43,941 bases of DNA from Pelagicoccus mobilis (GTDB taxonomy: Bacteria > Verrucomicrobiota > Verrucomicrobiia > Opitutales > Opitutaceae): assembly GCF_016595505.1 (NCBI RefSeq), contig NZ_JAENIL010000055.1:1-43941 (forward strand). The letters are read 5' to 3'. Under the pieces are notes generated by a model that was given only the letters and a program-made list of their open reading frames with translations, had not been told where the DNA came from and searched no databases. The first letter of the stretch is position 1, and every line of letters starts with the position of its first letter. Positions 1-8,167 of this stretch are shown in pieces. The position numbers and the translations under genes were made by a program.

Positions 1-2
1 CG

Positions 3-59
3 TTCGACATGAAACTGCGCAAAACCAACGCCCAATCGGGCGCTCGCAAAACGCACTAG
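3..59 (+). CDS. C-terminal end of an unidentified protein (partial)
   Basis: An open frame runs in from the left edge and ends at TAG (57-59), giving the last 18 residues FDMKLRKTNAQSGARKTH. The basic tail is compatible with the end of a real protein, but there is too little to identify it or to be sure that the frame is coding. Confidence 0.3.
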   Translation, partial: FDMKLRKTNAQSGARKTH

Positions 60-192
60 AGGTAGTACCTGCTGCCCAAGGTTGCAGATTCTCTCGATTC
101 AACGCCTTGCTCGGCTCCCCAAATAATCACGGCTGAGTTCTCCGATTGGTGGCAAATTTGCTCGACCCACCTCCTCCCAACAAAGACAACTA

Positions 193-215
193 GCGGCGTC
201 TTCCGAAAACGCCGC
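193..215. promoter_or_regulatory. Hairpin immediately before the helicase start codon
   Basis: A perfect 7-bp inverted repeat GCGGCGT / ACGCCGC with a 9-base loop ends two bases before the ATG at 218, where a ribosome binding site would be. No T-tract follows. It could be the stem of an upstream terminator or a translation-limiting hairpin; the sequence does not decide. Nothing else was recognised in 60-217. Confidence 0.35.
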
Positions 216-217
216 CT

Positions 218-2320
218 ATGATCTCTCCCAACGACCGCGAAAGCGCCCCATCCCAAGTTTTCCTTCCGGAAATAATTGGGCGTGCCTTCGCCAAGGGCGG
301 CTATCTGCAAACCGCTCTCCAGCTCGAACATCGCCCCCAGCAAGAGCAAATGGCCCGAGCCGTTGCCGCTGGCATGGAACTGGACGAGCCGCTCATTTTC
401 GAAGCAGGAACCGGCGTCGGAAAATCGCTCGCCTACCTCCTCCCCGGGATCATCCACGCCACCGAAAGCCAACGCCCCTGCGTCGTCTCCTCCCACACCA
501 TTTCCCTCCAAGAGCAGCTGCAAAAGAAAGACCTCGAAATCTGCCGCACCCTCTTCCGCGGAATCCCAGAACTGGAAAAATACGCCGACTTCAAATCCGC
601 CGTCCTCGTCGGCAAAGGCAACTACCTCTGCCCCACTCGACTCGCCAACGCAGTTCGCAACAAGACCGAACTCTTCCCAACCGAAGAAATGGAAGAGCTC
701 AGCCGAATCGCCGCTTGGGCCGAATACACCAAAACCGGACTCCGCCAAGAACTGAATCCAATTCCCAACTACGATGTCTGGGAACAGGTCAATGCCGAGG
801 GCTCCGCCTGTAATCGCAAGAATTGCGACCACAACAGCTGCCACTATCAGCGAGCACGAGCCGAGATGCGCAAAGCGCAAATCGTCATCGTCAACCACTC
901 ACTGCTCTTCGCCCTACTCAACGCGGGCGGGCTGGCCCCTGGAGCAAAAGGCATCCTTCTCCCCGACGACTTCCTCGTCATCGACGAAGCGCACACCACC
1001 GCCGAAGTCGCCACCGAACACTTTGGAGCCCGCATCAGCAGCTACGGCGTAGACCGCCAGCTCAAGATGCTCTTCAACCCGAAGCGGAAATCGGGCATCG
1101 TGCGCAAGTTCGCCCACCCAAAGCAAATCCAAGCGATCTTAGACGCCCAGGAGGCCTGCCAGGAATTCTTCGGCTACCTGATCGCCACACACCTAGCCAA
1201 GCACAAGATCGTCCGCATCTCCGAACTCGGCTGGTGCGAGCCTACTCTCCTAGGTCCGCTCAAAGCCTGCGTGCAAACAATGGACGGCATCCTCTCCAAG
1301 ATCGAGGACGGTCCCATGCACGACGAGATCAAGGACCATCGCGGTCGTATCCACAGCTATTATACTGGCATCCGACGCTTCATCGATCTAGCCGAAGACG
1401 ACCACGTTCATTGGATCGAAAAAAGCGGTCGTACCGGAAACATCTGTACTCTCCGCACCGCCCCCACCGACATCGCCCCTTACCTCCGAGAGGAGCTTTT
1501 CAACAAAGAGATCTCTGTCACCCTGACAAGCGCGACGCTCTCCATCGCCCGCGATATGCAGCCCTTCAAAGAGAAGATCGGCGCGGAAAACGAAACCTCA
1601 GAGATGGTCGACTCCCCCTTCGACTACGAGAACAACACCCGCATCTACGTTGCGACCGACGTTCCCGTCCCCTCGCCTCAAGACAAAACGTTAGCCATAG
1701 AGACACTCACCGACTATATTCGTTACTGCGTATCCAAAGTTTCAGGCGGCACACTCGTTCTCTTCACAAGCTACTCGGATCTCCGTAAAGTCTCCGACAC
1801 CCTCGAAGCCGAGTTTCTGAAACAAGGCCGCCCATTCTTCGCCCAAGGCCAGGGCATGGGCCGCACCGACATGGCGAACGCCTTCCGCGAAGCAGGCAAC
1901 GGCGTCCTCTTCGGCACCGACTCCTTCTGGACCGGCGTCGATGTACCAGGCCCCTCCCTTGAGCAAGTTATCATCACCCGCCTCCCCTTCGACGTGCCCA
2001 CCCATCCAATACCCGAGGCTAAATCAGAGCTCATCAAAGAACGCGGCGGCAACCCCTTCGCCGAACTCAACCTCCCCGAAGCGCTCGTCAAATTCCGACA
2101 AGGCGTCGGACGCCTCATCCGCACCAAGAGCGACCAAGGAATCATTACCATCCTCGATTCCCGTATACTCCAAAAAAGCTACGGACGACAATTTCTACAA
2201 AGTCTCCCTAAACCCAAATTCATTCGCATCAGCAAAGTCGACCGCGACGAACGTTTCCAAGAAATCCACAGTCCCCTACCAGGCCGCCGCAACCTCGACC
2301 CAGATTCACCGAACAGGTAA
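218..2320 (+). CDS. dinG: ATP-dependent helicase, DinG/XPD family with Fe-S cluster
   Basis: Superfamily 2 DNA helicase of the DinG/XPD type, expected to unwind 5'-tailed DNA, D-loops or R-loops during repair. Visible motifs: Walker A GTGVGKS (residues 64-70), Walker B box DEAH (256-259), helicase motif VI QGVGRLIR near the C-terminus, and four cysteines (138, 198, 203, 208) in the YLCP...ACNRKNCDHNSC arrangement that holds the 4Fe-4S cluster. At 700 residues it matches the family length. There is no exonuclease domain, so it is the Gram-negative/YoaA-like form. The ATG at 218 is used because Walker A sits at the usual distance from it; no Shine-Dalgarno sequence is visible. The symbol reflects family, since DinG and YoaA cannot be separated by eye. 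Confidence 0.9.
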   Translation: MISPNDRESAPSQVFLPEIIGRAFAKGGYLQTALQLEHRPQQEQMARAVAAGMELDEPLIFEAGTGVGKSLAYLLPGIIHATESQRPCVVSSHTISLQEQLQKKDLEICRTLFRGIPELEKYADFKSAVLVGKGNYLCPTRLANAVRNKTELFPTEEMEELSRIAAWAEYTKTGLRQELNPIPNYDVWEQVNAEGSACNRKNCDHNSCHYQRARAEMRKAQIVIVNHSLLFALLNAGGLAPGAKGILLPDDFLVIDEAHTTAEVATEHFGARISSYGVDRQLKMLFNPKRKSGIVRKFAHPKQIQAILDAQEACQEFFGYLIATHLAKHKIVRISELGWCEPTLLGPLKACVQTMDGILSKIEDGPMHDEIKDHRGRIHSYYTGIRRFIDLAEDDHVHWIEKSGRTGNICTLRTAPTDIAPYLREELFNKEISVTLTSATLSIARDMQPFKEKIGAENETSEMVDSPFDYENNTRIYVATDVPVPSPQDKTLAIETLTDYIRYCVSKVSGGTLVLFTSYSDLRKVSDTLEAEFLKQGRPFFAQGQGMGRTDMANAFREAGNGVLFGTDSFWTGVDVPGPSLEQVIITRLPFDVPTHPIPEAKSELIKERGGNPFAELNLPEALVKFRQGVGRLIRTKSDQGIITILDSRILQKSYGRQFLQSLPKPKFIRISKVDRDERFQEIHSPLPGRRNLDPDSPNR

Positions 2321-2327
2321 TAATTTT

Positions 2328-2380
2328 CCCACGAAGATCACTAATAAATAAACTTCGTGCCCCTTAGTGTCCTTCGTGGG
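2328..2380. repeat. Imperfect inverted repeat with CTTCGTG units
   Basis: Starting 7 bp after the helicase stop, 2328-2344 and 2364-2380 form 17-bp arms with two mismatches (outer part CCCACGAAG / CTTCGTGGG). The right side also repeats a 9-10 base unit in tandem (CTTCGTGCC, CCTTAGTGTC, CTTCGTGGG). It may act as a terminator or be a copy of a dispersed intergenic repeat. There is no T-tract. Confidence 0.6.
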
Positions 2381-2393
2381 CAGAGCACATTCC

Positions 2394-2696
2394 ATGAAAA
2401 TCGAACGCTTCCAGACACTCGTATCCAAGAACCCAGACAACGAACTCTTCCGCTTTTCCCTCGCCCAGGCGCTTATCGACGACGAACGCCACGAAGAAGC
2501 TATCGAGCAGCTCGACTTCTGCATCAACAAAAAGGACGACTGGATGATGGCCGAAATCCTCAAAGGCAAATCCCTCCTCGCCCTCTCCCGCCCCGCCGAC
2601 GCCAAGCCCGTCCTCGAACGAGCCCTTCATCTCGCAGTCGACCAGCACCACGAAGCTCCCGAAGCCGAAGTCCGAAAACTCCTAGAGAGCCTGTAA
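2394..2696 (+). CDS. Small tetratricopeptide-repeat protein
   Basis: 100 residues starting MKIERFQTLV. The sequence reads as two to three TPR-like helical hairpins (NELFRFSLAQALIDDERHEEAIEQLDFCI, then MMAEILKGKSLLALSRPADAKPVLERALHLA), with the small-residue and aromatic spacing typical of the repeat. No signal peptide, so it is probably a cytoplasmic protein-interaction module. The ATG at 2394 was chosen over an upstream in-frame codon at 2367 because the TPR pattern begins here and 2367 lies inside the inverted repeat. The partner is unknown. Confidence 0.75.
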   Translation: MKIERFQTLVSKNPDNELFRFSLAQALIDDERHEEAIEQLDFCINKKDDWMMAEILKGKSLLALSRPADAKPVLERALHLAVDQHHEAPEAEVRKLLESL

Positions 2697-2702
2697 GGTA
2701 GC

Positions 2703-2722
2703 GGCCATCGTCCCCGATGGTC
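2703..2722. repeat. Short hairpin after the TPR gene
   Basis: GGCCATCG-TCCC-CGATGGTC, 8-bp arms with one mismatch, just after the stop at 2696. It is probably a weak terminator or a REP-like palindrome; no T-tract. Confidence 0.4.
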
Positions 2723-2822
2723 ACCCAGCAACCCAGCCGAAAGAAAACGGGTTAGCCCCCTTTCCAAGAAAAGGCAGTGGCACAATTTGACAGTAACACT
2801 GTTTTGTGTCTTTATAGCTGTC

Positions 2823-3308
2823 ATGAATTTCAAAACTGTCGAAGAACTAGCATCCGCCGTAAACGACTGGTGCCAGCAAAACCAGGTAAGTCCGGCGAGT
2901 GGACAGGCATCAAACACTACCACCGCACGAACCGTGCGCTACTACCGCTCGCAATCTCTAGTCGATGCTCCGCTCAGGAATTCGGAGGAACCATACGATG
3001 AAAAGCATTACCTCCAACTGATAGCAGTACGCCTTCTGCAAGCGAAAGGACTACCTCTCTCCAGAATTCAGGAACTGCTCATCGGTCGAAAAATAACAGA
3101 CCTTCGTCGCATCCAAAAACAAGGCCTCAAGGAAATCGAGTCCACCTCAAGTGATCGACTCCCAGCACTAAGCACCTCTGAAACGTGGCGGATGATTCCC
3201 CTCAATGAGGACTGGCTCATTGCTTCCCGTCGCGATCGCGCCCTTTCGCCCGAGCAAATCTCCGCCATCCGAGCGATTTTGACTCCGACCCCCACCAACT
3301 CCAACTAA
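2823..3308 (+). CDS. MerR-like helix-turn-helix regulator
   Basis: 161 residues. The segment RTVRYYRSQSLVDAP, followed by YDEKHYLQLIAVRLLQAKGLPLSRIQELL, matches the MerR winged-HTH pattern (R-T-[IV]-R-Y-Y...GL, then the second helix pair). The usual C-terminal metal- or drug-binding half is missing; instead there is a short tail, ETWRMIPLNEDWLIASRR. The ATG at 2823 (MNFKTVEEL) fits better than the in-frame start at 2787, which would add a hydrophobic stretch with no counterpart. It ends 9 bp before the VIT-vWA gene, so the two are almost certainly cotranscribed. What it senses and binds is unknown. Confidence 0.75.
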   Translation: MNFKTVEELASAVNDWCQQNQVSPASGQASNTTTARTVRYYRSQSLVDAPLRNSEEPYDEKHYLQLIAVRLLQAKGLPLSRIQELLIGRKITDLRRIQKQGLKEIESTSSDRLPALSTSETWRMIPLNEDWLIASRRDRALSPEQISAIRAILTPTPTNSN

Positions 3309-3317
3309 GTATAGACA

Positions 3318-5756
3318 ATGCCAAACCGCCACATTCGACTCAGTAACACCGAGGAAGACTTCGGCCTTATAGCCTGGCTGGAAGGAACTCGATTCAAGCT
3401 CCCTCTCAAAGCCGTCGATGTTCGCTTCAATATCGCCGACGCCTTCGCCAAGGTCGAAATAGATTCCGTCTTCCTCAACTCTCAAGACTCCGCGCTCGAT
3501 GTCTCCTACCTGTTCCCCCTTCCCTGCGACGCCAGCGTCTACCGCTGCGAACTGATTGCCGACGGGAGAACGATCAAAGCCATCGTACAGAAAGAAGAAC
3601 ATGCCCGAGCCATGTTCGAAAAAGCAAAAGCCGAGGGACACCGAGCCGCACTCATCGAGTATCGTCGCGACAACCTATTCAACCTAAGCCTTGGCAATGT
3701 TCAGGCCAATGAAGTCGTCGTGCTGCGTCTCGCATACATACAAGAGCTCGAAACAGCAGTCAAAAGCACCTCACTCAGAATTCCCCTCAACCCCTGTTCA
3801 CGCTACGTGCCTGGTAAACCGCTCCTTCGCAGCAACCAAGGGTCAGGTTCTGCTGACGATACCGACGAAGTGCCGGATGCATCACTCGTCTCCCCTCCTC
3901 GAATCGATCAACTTCATCCCGATGCCGCAACTCTACGAATAACGGGAAGATTCCCCAAAGGGGCCATTTCAGTGGATACACTTCACTCTCCCAGTCACTG
4001 TATCGTCACGCGTTCAGCAGACTTCCCTTGCGTCAGCTTGGCGACCGACTCCGAGATTCCAGATCGCGAATTTGTACTACGCTGGGAAGAACCAAAACTT
4101 CTAGCCGGCACTTCGACACTTCTTTGCTCGTCTGAAGCAGATTCGTCTCCTGGATACCTCACCATAATGCCACCACCTCTCGAAGCGGATGATCTCCATG
4201 TTGAACCACGTTCGATCTGGTTCCTCCTAGATTGCTCGGGGTCGATGTCAGGAGCCAAGTGGGAAAACACCTGCAAAGCCCTTATCGCAGCAGTGCAAAA
4301 GCTGTCCCACCACGATAGAGTCAGTATCGCCTTGTTCGATACATACGTACGTCACTTCGCTGAAAAACCACTATCCCCCGACCAACTTCTTAAAGATCCC
4401 AACTTCAAGAACATAGTTTCACTTTTCACTGGAGGCGGCACCCATCTCCTTTCCGCCATCCAATCAGTACTGACTCAACGAACCCATGCAGGAGATCCGA
4501 CCCTCGAGGATCATCTCGTCATAATCACCGATGGCGAAGTAGGCAACGAACGGGCCATTCGACAAGAACTCGCAAACTCCGAGAAAGCCCTATTCGTGCA
4601 CACAATCGGGATTGCTCTCAATCCCAACGACAGCCTTCTCAAGCCGCTAGCCAAAGATCACGGCGGACAGTGCATGATCCTCTCCCCTCAAGAATCAATC
4701 GAGGAAGCGGTTGAACTCATACTTTTGGGAACAGGCCAGAGCTCCTTAACCGACCTTAAAGCATCTGACAACGTTACTCCTATAGGAGGCCTCCCAAATC
4801 GCTTGTATCCAAACCTACCTCACAAAATTCCCGTAACCGTTCATCAAGCAAACAAGACACGGCTAAACGCAACCACCGCAGATCGAAGAGACTGGCAGAA
4901 CACCCCAGTACTACTCTCTGGAGACGAAGAACTCCTACGCTTAACCCAAGCCAGAAAGGAAATTGATCTGTTCCTAAAAGCAAGGAGCACAGCCTCTGCC
5001 ATAAGAATCGCCCGGAAACACAATCTCCTCTGCGAAGGGGCCTCATTCGTCGCCATCGACCAAGAGTCGAAAGCTACGATCGCTACCGAAACCTTCGAGC
5101 AACCTTCAATCGAAGAACCCTTTGGCTTCGGCTCCGGCGGTACAGATTTTTGCGCCTCACCGAGCCGGCCAAACATCAGAGCTTCCATTGCCGCGCCATC
5201 AATGCGCTTCGGATCAGAAAACGAGGAAGACCTCCACATATCGGAAGTTCCCCCAAGCAAAGACGACTCACCAAAAGTAGAAGGCTTCGACTGGCTACGA
5301 TGGGTCAGGAATTTGACTGAACGAATCGAAGAATCCAATTCCGGTGAACTAAACTTCAACACGTTGATCAGCGAAGTAGCTCAGCTCCTCGAGGAAGCAA
5401 CGAGCGAGTTCTCGCTCAAACCAGAAGCTGCACCCAAGCTGCTCGCGCTCCATTGGGCCAACGAAATGAAATGCGCTCGGACAGCCATCACCCAAATAGA
5501 TGAACGCTGTCCTGAAGTCTCAAAAACGCTCGTACAAATCGGAAACCAACACGACACAACCGACCAAGAAACACCCGATTGGCTGGAACAAAATCCGGAA
5601 CTGGAATCTCACTACCACGACTTCCAAAAAGAGGTAACCGCTTATCGAAAAATAAGGGAGCTCCTGAAATCGAACCACTTCGTCTTAAGCAGACTAGACG
5701 ACCTGCGCGTATCCATACTCACGCAGTCTCTACTGACTAGCAAAGCGACACCTTAG
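3318..5756 (+). CDS. VIT and von Willebrand factor A domain protein (cytoplasmic)
   Basis: 812 residues. The N-terminal part (about 25-145) has the VIT (vault protein/inter-alpha-trypsin inhibitor) pattern, including FLNSQDSALDVSYLFPLP and the QKEEHARAMFEKAKAEGHRAAL segment. A vWA domain follows (about 299-470) with the MIDAS motif DCSGS (305-309), FTGGGTH and the ITDGEVGN strand, so it should bind a divalent metal and a protein ligand. The C-terminal ~270 residues are unrecognised, with a Gly/Cys-containing linker near GFGSGGTDFC. Unlike most bacterial VIT-vWA proteins there is no signal peptide or membrane segment, so it should be cytoplasmic. It is paired with the MerR-like gene just upstream. 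Confidence 0.88.
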   Translation: MPNRHIRLSNTEEDFGLIAWLEGTRFKLPLKAVDVRFNIADAFAKVEIDSVFLNSQDSALDVSYLFPLPCDASVYRCELIADGRTIKAIVQKEEHARAMFEKAKAEGHRAALIEYRRDNLFNLSLGNVQANEVVVLRLAYIQELETAVKSTSLRIPLNPCSRYVPGKPLLRSNQGSGSADDTDEVPDASLVSPPRIDQLHPDAATLRITGRFPKGAISVDTLHSPSHCIVTRSADFPCVSLATDSEIPDREFVLRWEEPKLLAGTSTLLCSSEADSSPGYLTIMPPPLEADDLHVEPRSIWFLLDCSGSMSGAKWENTCKALIAAVQKLSHHDRVSIALFDTYVRHFAEKPLSPDQLLKDPNFKNIVSLFTGGGTHLLSAIQSVLTQRTHAGDPTLEDHLVIITDGEVGNERAIRQELANSEKALFVHTIGIALNPNDSLLKPLAKDHGGQCMILSPQESIEEAVELILLGTGQSSLTDLKASDNVTPIGGLPNRLYPNLPHKIPVTVHQANKTRLNATTADRRDWQNTPVLLSGDEELLRLTQARKEIDLFLKARSTASAIRIARKHNLLCEGASFVAIDQESKATIATETFEQPSIEEPFGFGSGGTDFCASPSRPNIRASIAAPSMRFGSENEEDLHISEVPPSKDDSPKVEGFDWLRWVRNLTERIEESNSGELNFNTLISEVAQLLEEATSEFSLKPEAAPKLLALHWANEMKCARTAITQIDERCPEVSKTLVQIGNQHDTTDQETPDWLEQNPELESHYHDFQKEVTAYRKIRELLKSNHFVLSRLDDLRVSILTQSLLTSKATP

Positions 5757-5789
5757 CCGACAAAGGCCCAACCTCCTGATCTTCCAATG

Positions 5790-5811
5790 GGCCGCCAGCT
5801 TTTTGGCGGCC
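5790..5811. terminator. Bidirectional terminator between convergent genes
   Basis: GGCCGCCA-GCTTTT-TGGCGGCC, perfect 8-bp arms, between the VIT-vWA stop (5756) and the oppositely oriented methionine aminopeptidase stop (5829). Short T/A-rich flanks (TTATT on the right) support termination in both directions. Confidence 0.75.
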
Positions 5812-5828
5812 TTATTGCGTAGCAGAAG

Positions 5829-6575
5829 CTACGCAGCCGTCAGCACGATCGGTTCGCCACGCGTGATAATAATCGTGTGCTCGAATTGGGCCGTCAAATT
5901 GCCGGGCTTGGTCATAACTGTCCAGCCATCGCCCTTGTCGAAAACTCGCTTAGGTCCCGTCGACAAAAAGGGTTCAATCGTCAAAACAGTACCCTCCACA
6001 AAGCGTCGCTCGTCTCTCCGATCACCCCAACAGGGAATATTCTGCGGCTCCTCGTGCAAATGCCTGCCCACTCCGTGACCCACAAGATTCTCGATCACAG
6101 AGAATCCGTACTTTTGCGCCACTTTACGAACCGCCTTTTCCACGTCTCGGATCCTCCTTCCATGCCGAGCCACCTTTAGCGCTTCAGCAAGGGCCTGCTT
6201 AGACGCACGACACAAGCGCTCTGCCTTTCGGTTTCCTGCTCCGACAGGCATCGTATATCCTGTATCCGAGAAATAACCACCGAGCTCAGCCGAGATATCG
6301 ATGTTCACCAAATCGCCATCTCGGATTATCCGATCACTCGGCATCCCATGGGCGACCTCTTCGTTTATGCTAATCATCGTCGCGTACGGAAACCCATAAC
6401 AAAGCTTCGGAGCCGGCTTAGCCCCATGCCGCTTCAATACGGCAGCTCCAATCGCATCCAATTCTAACGTAGTCATCCCTGGCTTCAGTCGATCAAACAT
6501 CGTCCGTAGCGCCTCAACCACAGCCGCGCTCACTCGCTTCAACCCCTCTATATCCTCACTTCCCTCAACTGACAT
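5829..6575 (-). CDS. map: Type I methionine aminopeptidase
   Basis: Removes the initiator methionine from nascent proteins in the cytoplasm. All five metal ligands are recognisable: the Asp residues in NIDIS and SDTGY, His in GHGVGRHLHEEP, Glu in TIEPF and Glu in QFEHTI. The substrate-pocket histidine (NEEVAHGMP) is also present. Length (248 residues) is standard for the core type I enzyme without an N-terminal zinc/SEC-C extension. The ATG at 6575 (MSVEGSED) is preferred to an in-frame TTG 18 bases upstream because it fits the family N-terminus. It lies downstream of the RND efflux genes on the same strand but is probably independently expressed. Confidence 0.95.
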   Translation of the reverse strand: MSVEGSEDIEGLKRVSAAVVEALRTMFDRLKPGMTTLELDAIGAAVLKRHGAKPAPKLCYGFPYATMISINEEVAHGMPSDRIIRDGDLVNIDISAELGGYFSDTGYTMPVGAGNRKAERLCRASKQALAEALKVARHGRRIRDVEKAVRKVAQKYGFSVIENLVGHGVGRHLHEEPQNIPCWGDRRDERRFVEGTVLTIEPFLSTGPKRVFDKGDGWTVMTKPGNLTAQFEHTIIITRGEPIVLTAA

Positions 6576-6664
6576 GAACCCAAGCAAAAACAATTGTCAC
6601 CAAGCCACAACGACAAAGAAGCCGGCTAGCGCCACTACCAAGTTAAAGCATCGTAAAACAACAG

Positions 6665-6796
6665 TCACACTCCCACCCCACTAGCAGCATCAGCATCTTC
6701 CGGGTCGCCTTTCACGAAGCAGACCGAACAGATCCCTTCTTCCGAAGAGAGATTCATCAAAAGGTCGCGACCGGAGGTTGCGCCAGACAAAGCCAT
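6665..6796 (-). CDS. Small 43-residue CxxC protein
   Basis: A short open frame in the 263-bp gap between map and the TolC-like gene: ATG 6796-6794, stop TGA 6667-6665. The support is a textbook Shine-Dalgarno AAGGAG ending 6 bases before the ATG, which is rare in this window, plus same-strand placement 42 bp after the TolC stop. The protein starts MALSGATSGRDLLMNLSSEE and contains GICSVCFVKGDPEDAD, so it has a CxxC pair and an acidic tail. No signal peptide or membrane segment. I do not recognise the family; a small metal-binding or redox-active protein is a guess. It is probably the last cistron of the efflux operon. Confidence 0.5.
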   Translation of the reverse strand: MALSGATSGRDLLMNLSSEEGICSVCFVKGDPEDADAASGVGV

Positions 6797-6838
6797 GGAC
6801 GGCTCCTTCGCTCAACCGAGTCGATAGTATCCTCTCAA

Positions 6839-8146
6839 CTATAAGGCCTTATCCAAATCCCCGGTAGCGCTCGCGTACCGAAACCGACCTTGCTCTAGCA
6901 AAAGCTGAGCATCCGTCCGATTCGTCTCCGCTGATGCCAGCCCCAGCTGGGCTTCGATCAGTTCCCGGTTATCGCCGGCGCCGTTCTGGAAACGATCCAG
7001 CGCGAATTCGAAAGTCGCTTTGGCCAACTCCAGAGACTCTTCGGCCAACCCAAGGCTAGACTCAGCCTCTTGCAAGCGCTTCGCCGATATATCCACTTCG
7101 CTGCGGACACTCCGCTCGAGTTCTCGTATCCGAAATTCAGTGGCAGCAAGATGCGATTCAGCCATCGCCTTTTCCGCTCTATTCTTTCCTCCCTCCCAGA
7201 TAGGCACCGAAAACGCGAGCCCCACAGTCCAATTCTCCTCCTCTTCTCCATCGAGAGCCTCTTCAGTCACATACCCATAATCTCCATACGCATTGAGCGT
7301 CGGCAAGCGTTGCCATTCAGCGGCCTTCACGAGAAGGCGAGCACGGTCCTCCTCTGTCAGACGTGCCAAGTAGTCCTCTCTCTGCATCAACATCGCTTTG
7401 TAATCGGGAGCACCAATTGGTTCGAGCTGCAACGACTCCACGGGCAACAACTCTAGGCCCAGCTCCAGATCAATCCCTAACAAAAGCTTCAGCAAATGCT
7501 CGCTCTCAAAAACCAGGGTCTCCCTCGCAACCACAACCTGCTTCGCGCTACTGACCTCCAACCTTGCTCGCATAAGATCGATCCGGTTGGCCGCTCCCGC
7601 TTCTACCCGCTTCTCCGTTATTACGCTCAACTCTTCCGCACGACTCAGAGCTTCCTCGCCGAGCGACAAAGACCGTCGGGCCCGCATCGCTCCCAAATAA
7701 GCCTCCGCCACTGCTAGCTTGATGTCCTCCAGCGCCGCCTGGTATTCGAACTCAGAGATCTGGCTCGCGTACTTGCTATCCCGATACGCGGCAATGCTCA
7801 CGAGATCGATCAGAGGTACGTCGACAGCCACCCCCGCATTAAACCGATTAAACGGATCGCTCTGCCGAGAAACTCCAAACTCCTCCAACCCAAGTCCCAC
7901 CGTAACCGACTGGTTGCGCGACTGACCTGCTACCGCCTTTACATTCGGCAACAGGCCAGCGCGTGCCCGCCTCACACTTTCCACTGCCTGCTCCAACCCT
8001 TCTCGAGCAGCAAGCAAACTCAAATTTGTATTCTCCACTTCCGCCAACGCGGTCGGCAATGAAAGGACACGCTTTTCAGCCCCAAATGCTGCCGGCGACA
8101 CAACAAGCATCGCCAGCAGCAACCTACCCCATATAAAATTTCTCAT
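6839..8146 (-). CDS. TolC-family outer membrane efflux channel
   Basis: 435 residues, with a signal peptide (MRNFIWGRLLLAMLVVSPAAFGA) followed by two similar long alpha-helical halves, as in TolC/OprM channels (VRRARAGLLPNVKAVAGQ in the first, AAEWQRLPTLNAYGDYGY in the second). No lipobox cysteine, so it is TolC-like rather than OprM-like. It forms the trimeric outer-membrane exit duct for the RND pump encoded 21 bp upstream. A Shine-Dalgarno-like GAGGTAGG precedes the ATG. Third gene of the adaptor-pump-channel operon. Confidence 0.93.
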   Translation of the reverse strand: MRNFIWGRLLLAMLVVSPAAFGAEKRVLSLPTALAEVENTNLSLLAAREGLEQAVESVRRARAGLLPNVKAVAGQSRNQSVTVGLGLEEFGVSRQSDPFNRFNAGVAVDVPLIDLVSIAAYRDSKYASQISEFEYQAALEDIKLAVAEAYLGAMRARRSLSLGEEALSRAEELSVITEKRVEAGAANRIDLMRARLEVSSAKQVVVARETLVFESEHLLKLLLGIDLELGLELLPVESLQLEPIGAPDYKAMLMQREDYLARLTEEDRARLLVKAAEWQRLPTLNAYGDYGYVTEEALDGEEEENWTVGLAFSVPIWEGGKNRAEKAMAESHLAATEFRIRELERSVRSEVDISAKRLQEAESSLGLAEESLELAKATFEFALDRFQNGAGDNRELIEAQLGLASAETNRTDAQLLLEQGRFRYASATGDLDKAL

Positions 8147-8167
8147 AGCGACCTACCTCGAACTCAG

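Noticed and set aside
823-1788. Arg/His-rich 321-codon plus-strand frame inside the helicase gene
   Set aside because: Low-complexity composition and complete overlap with the DEAH helicase in another frame.
6576-6593. Upstream TTG start for methionine aminopeptidase
   Set aside because: It adds six residues outside the family N-terminus and has no ribosome binding site; the ATG at 6575 is better.
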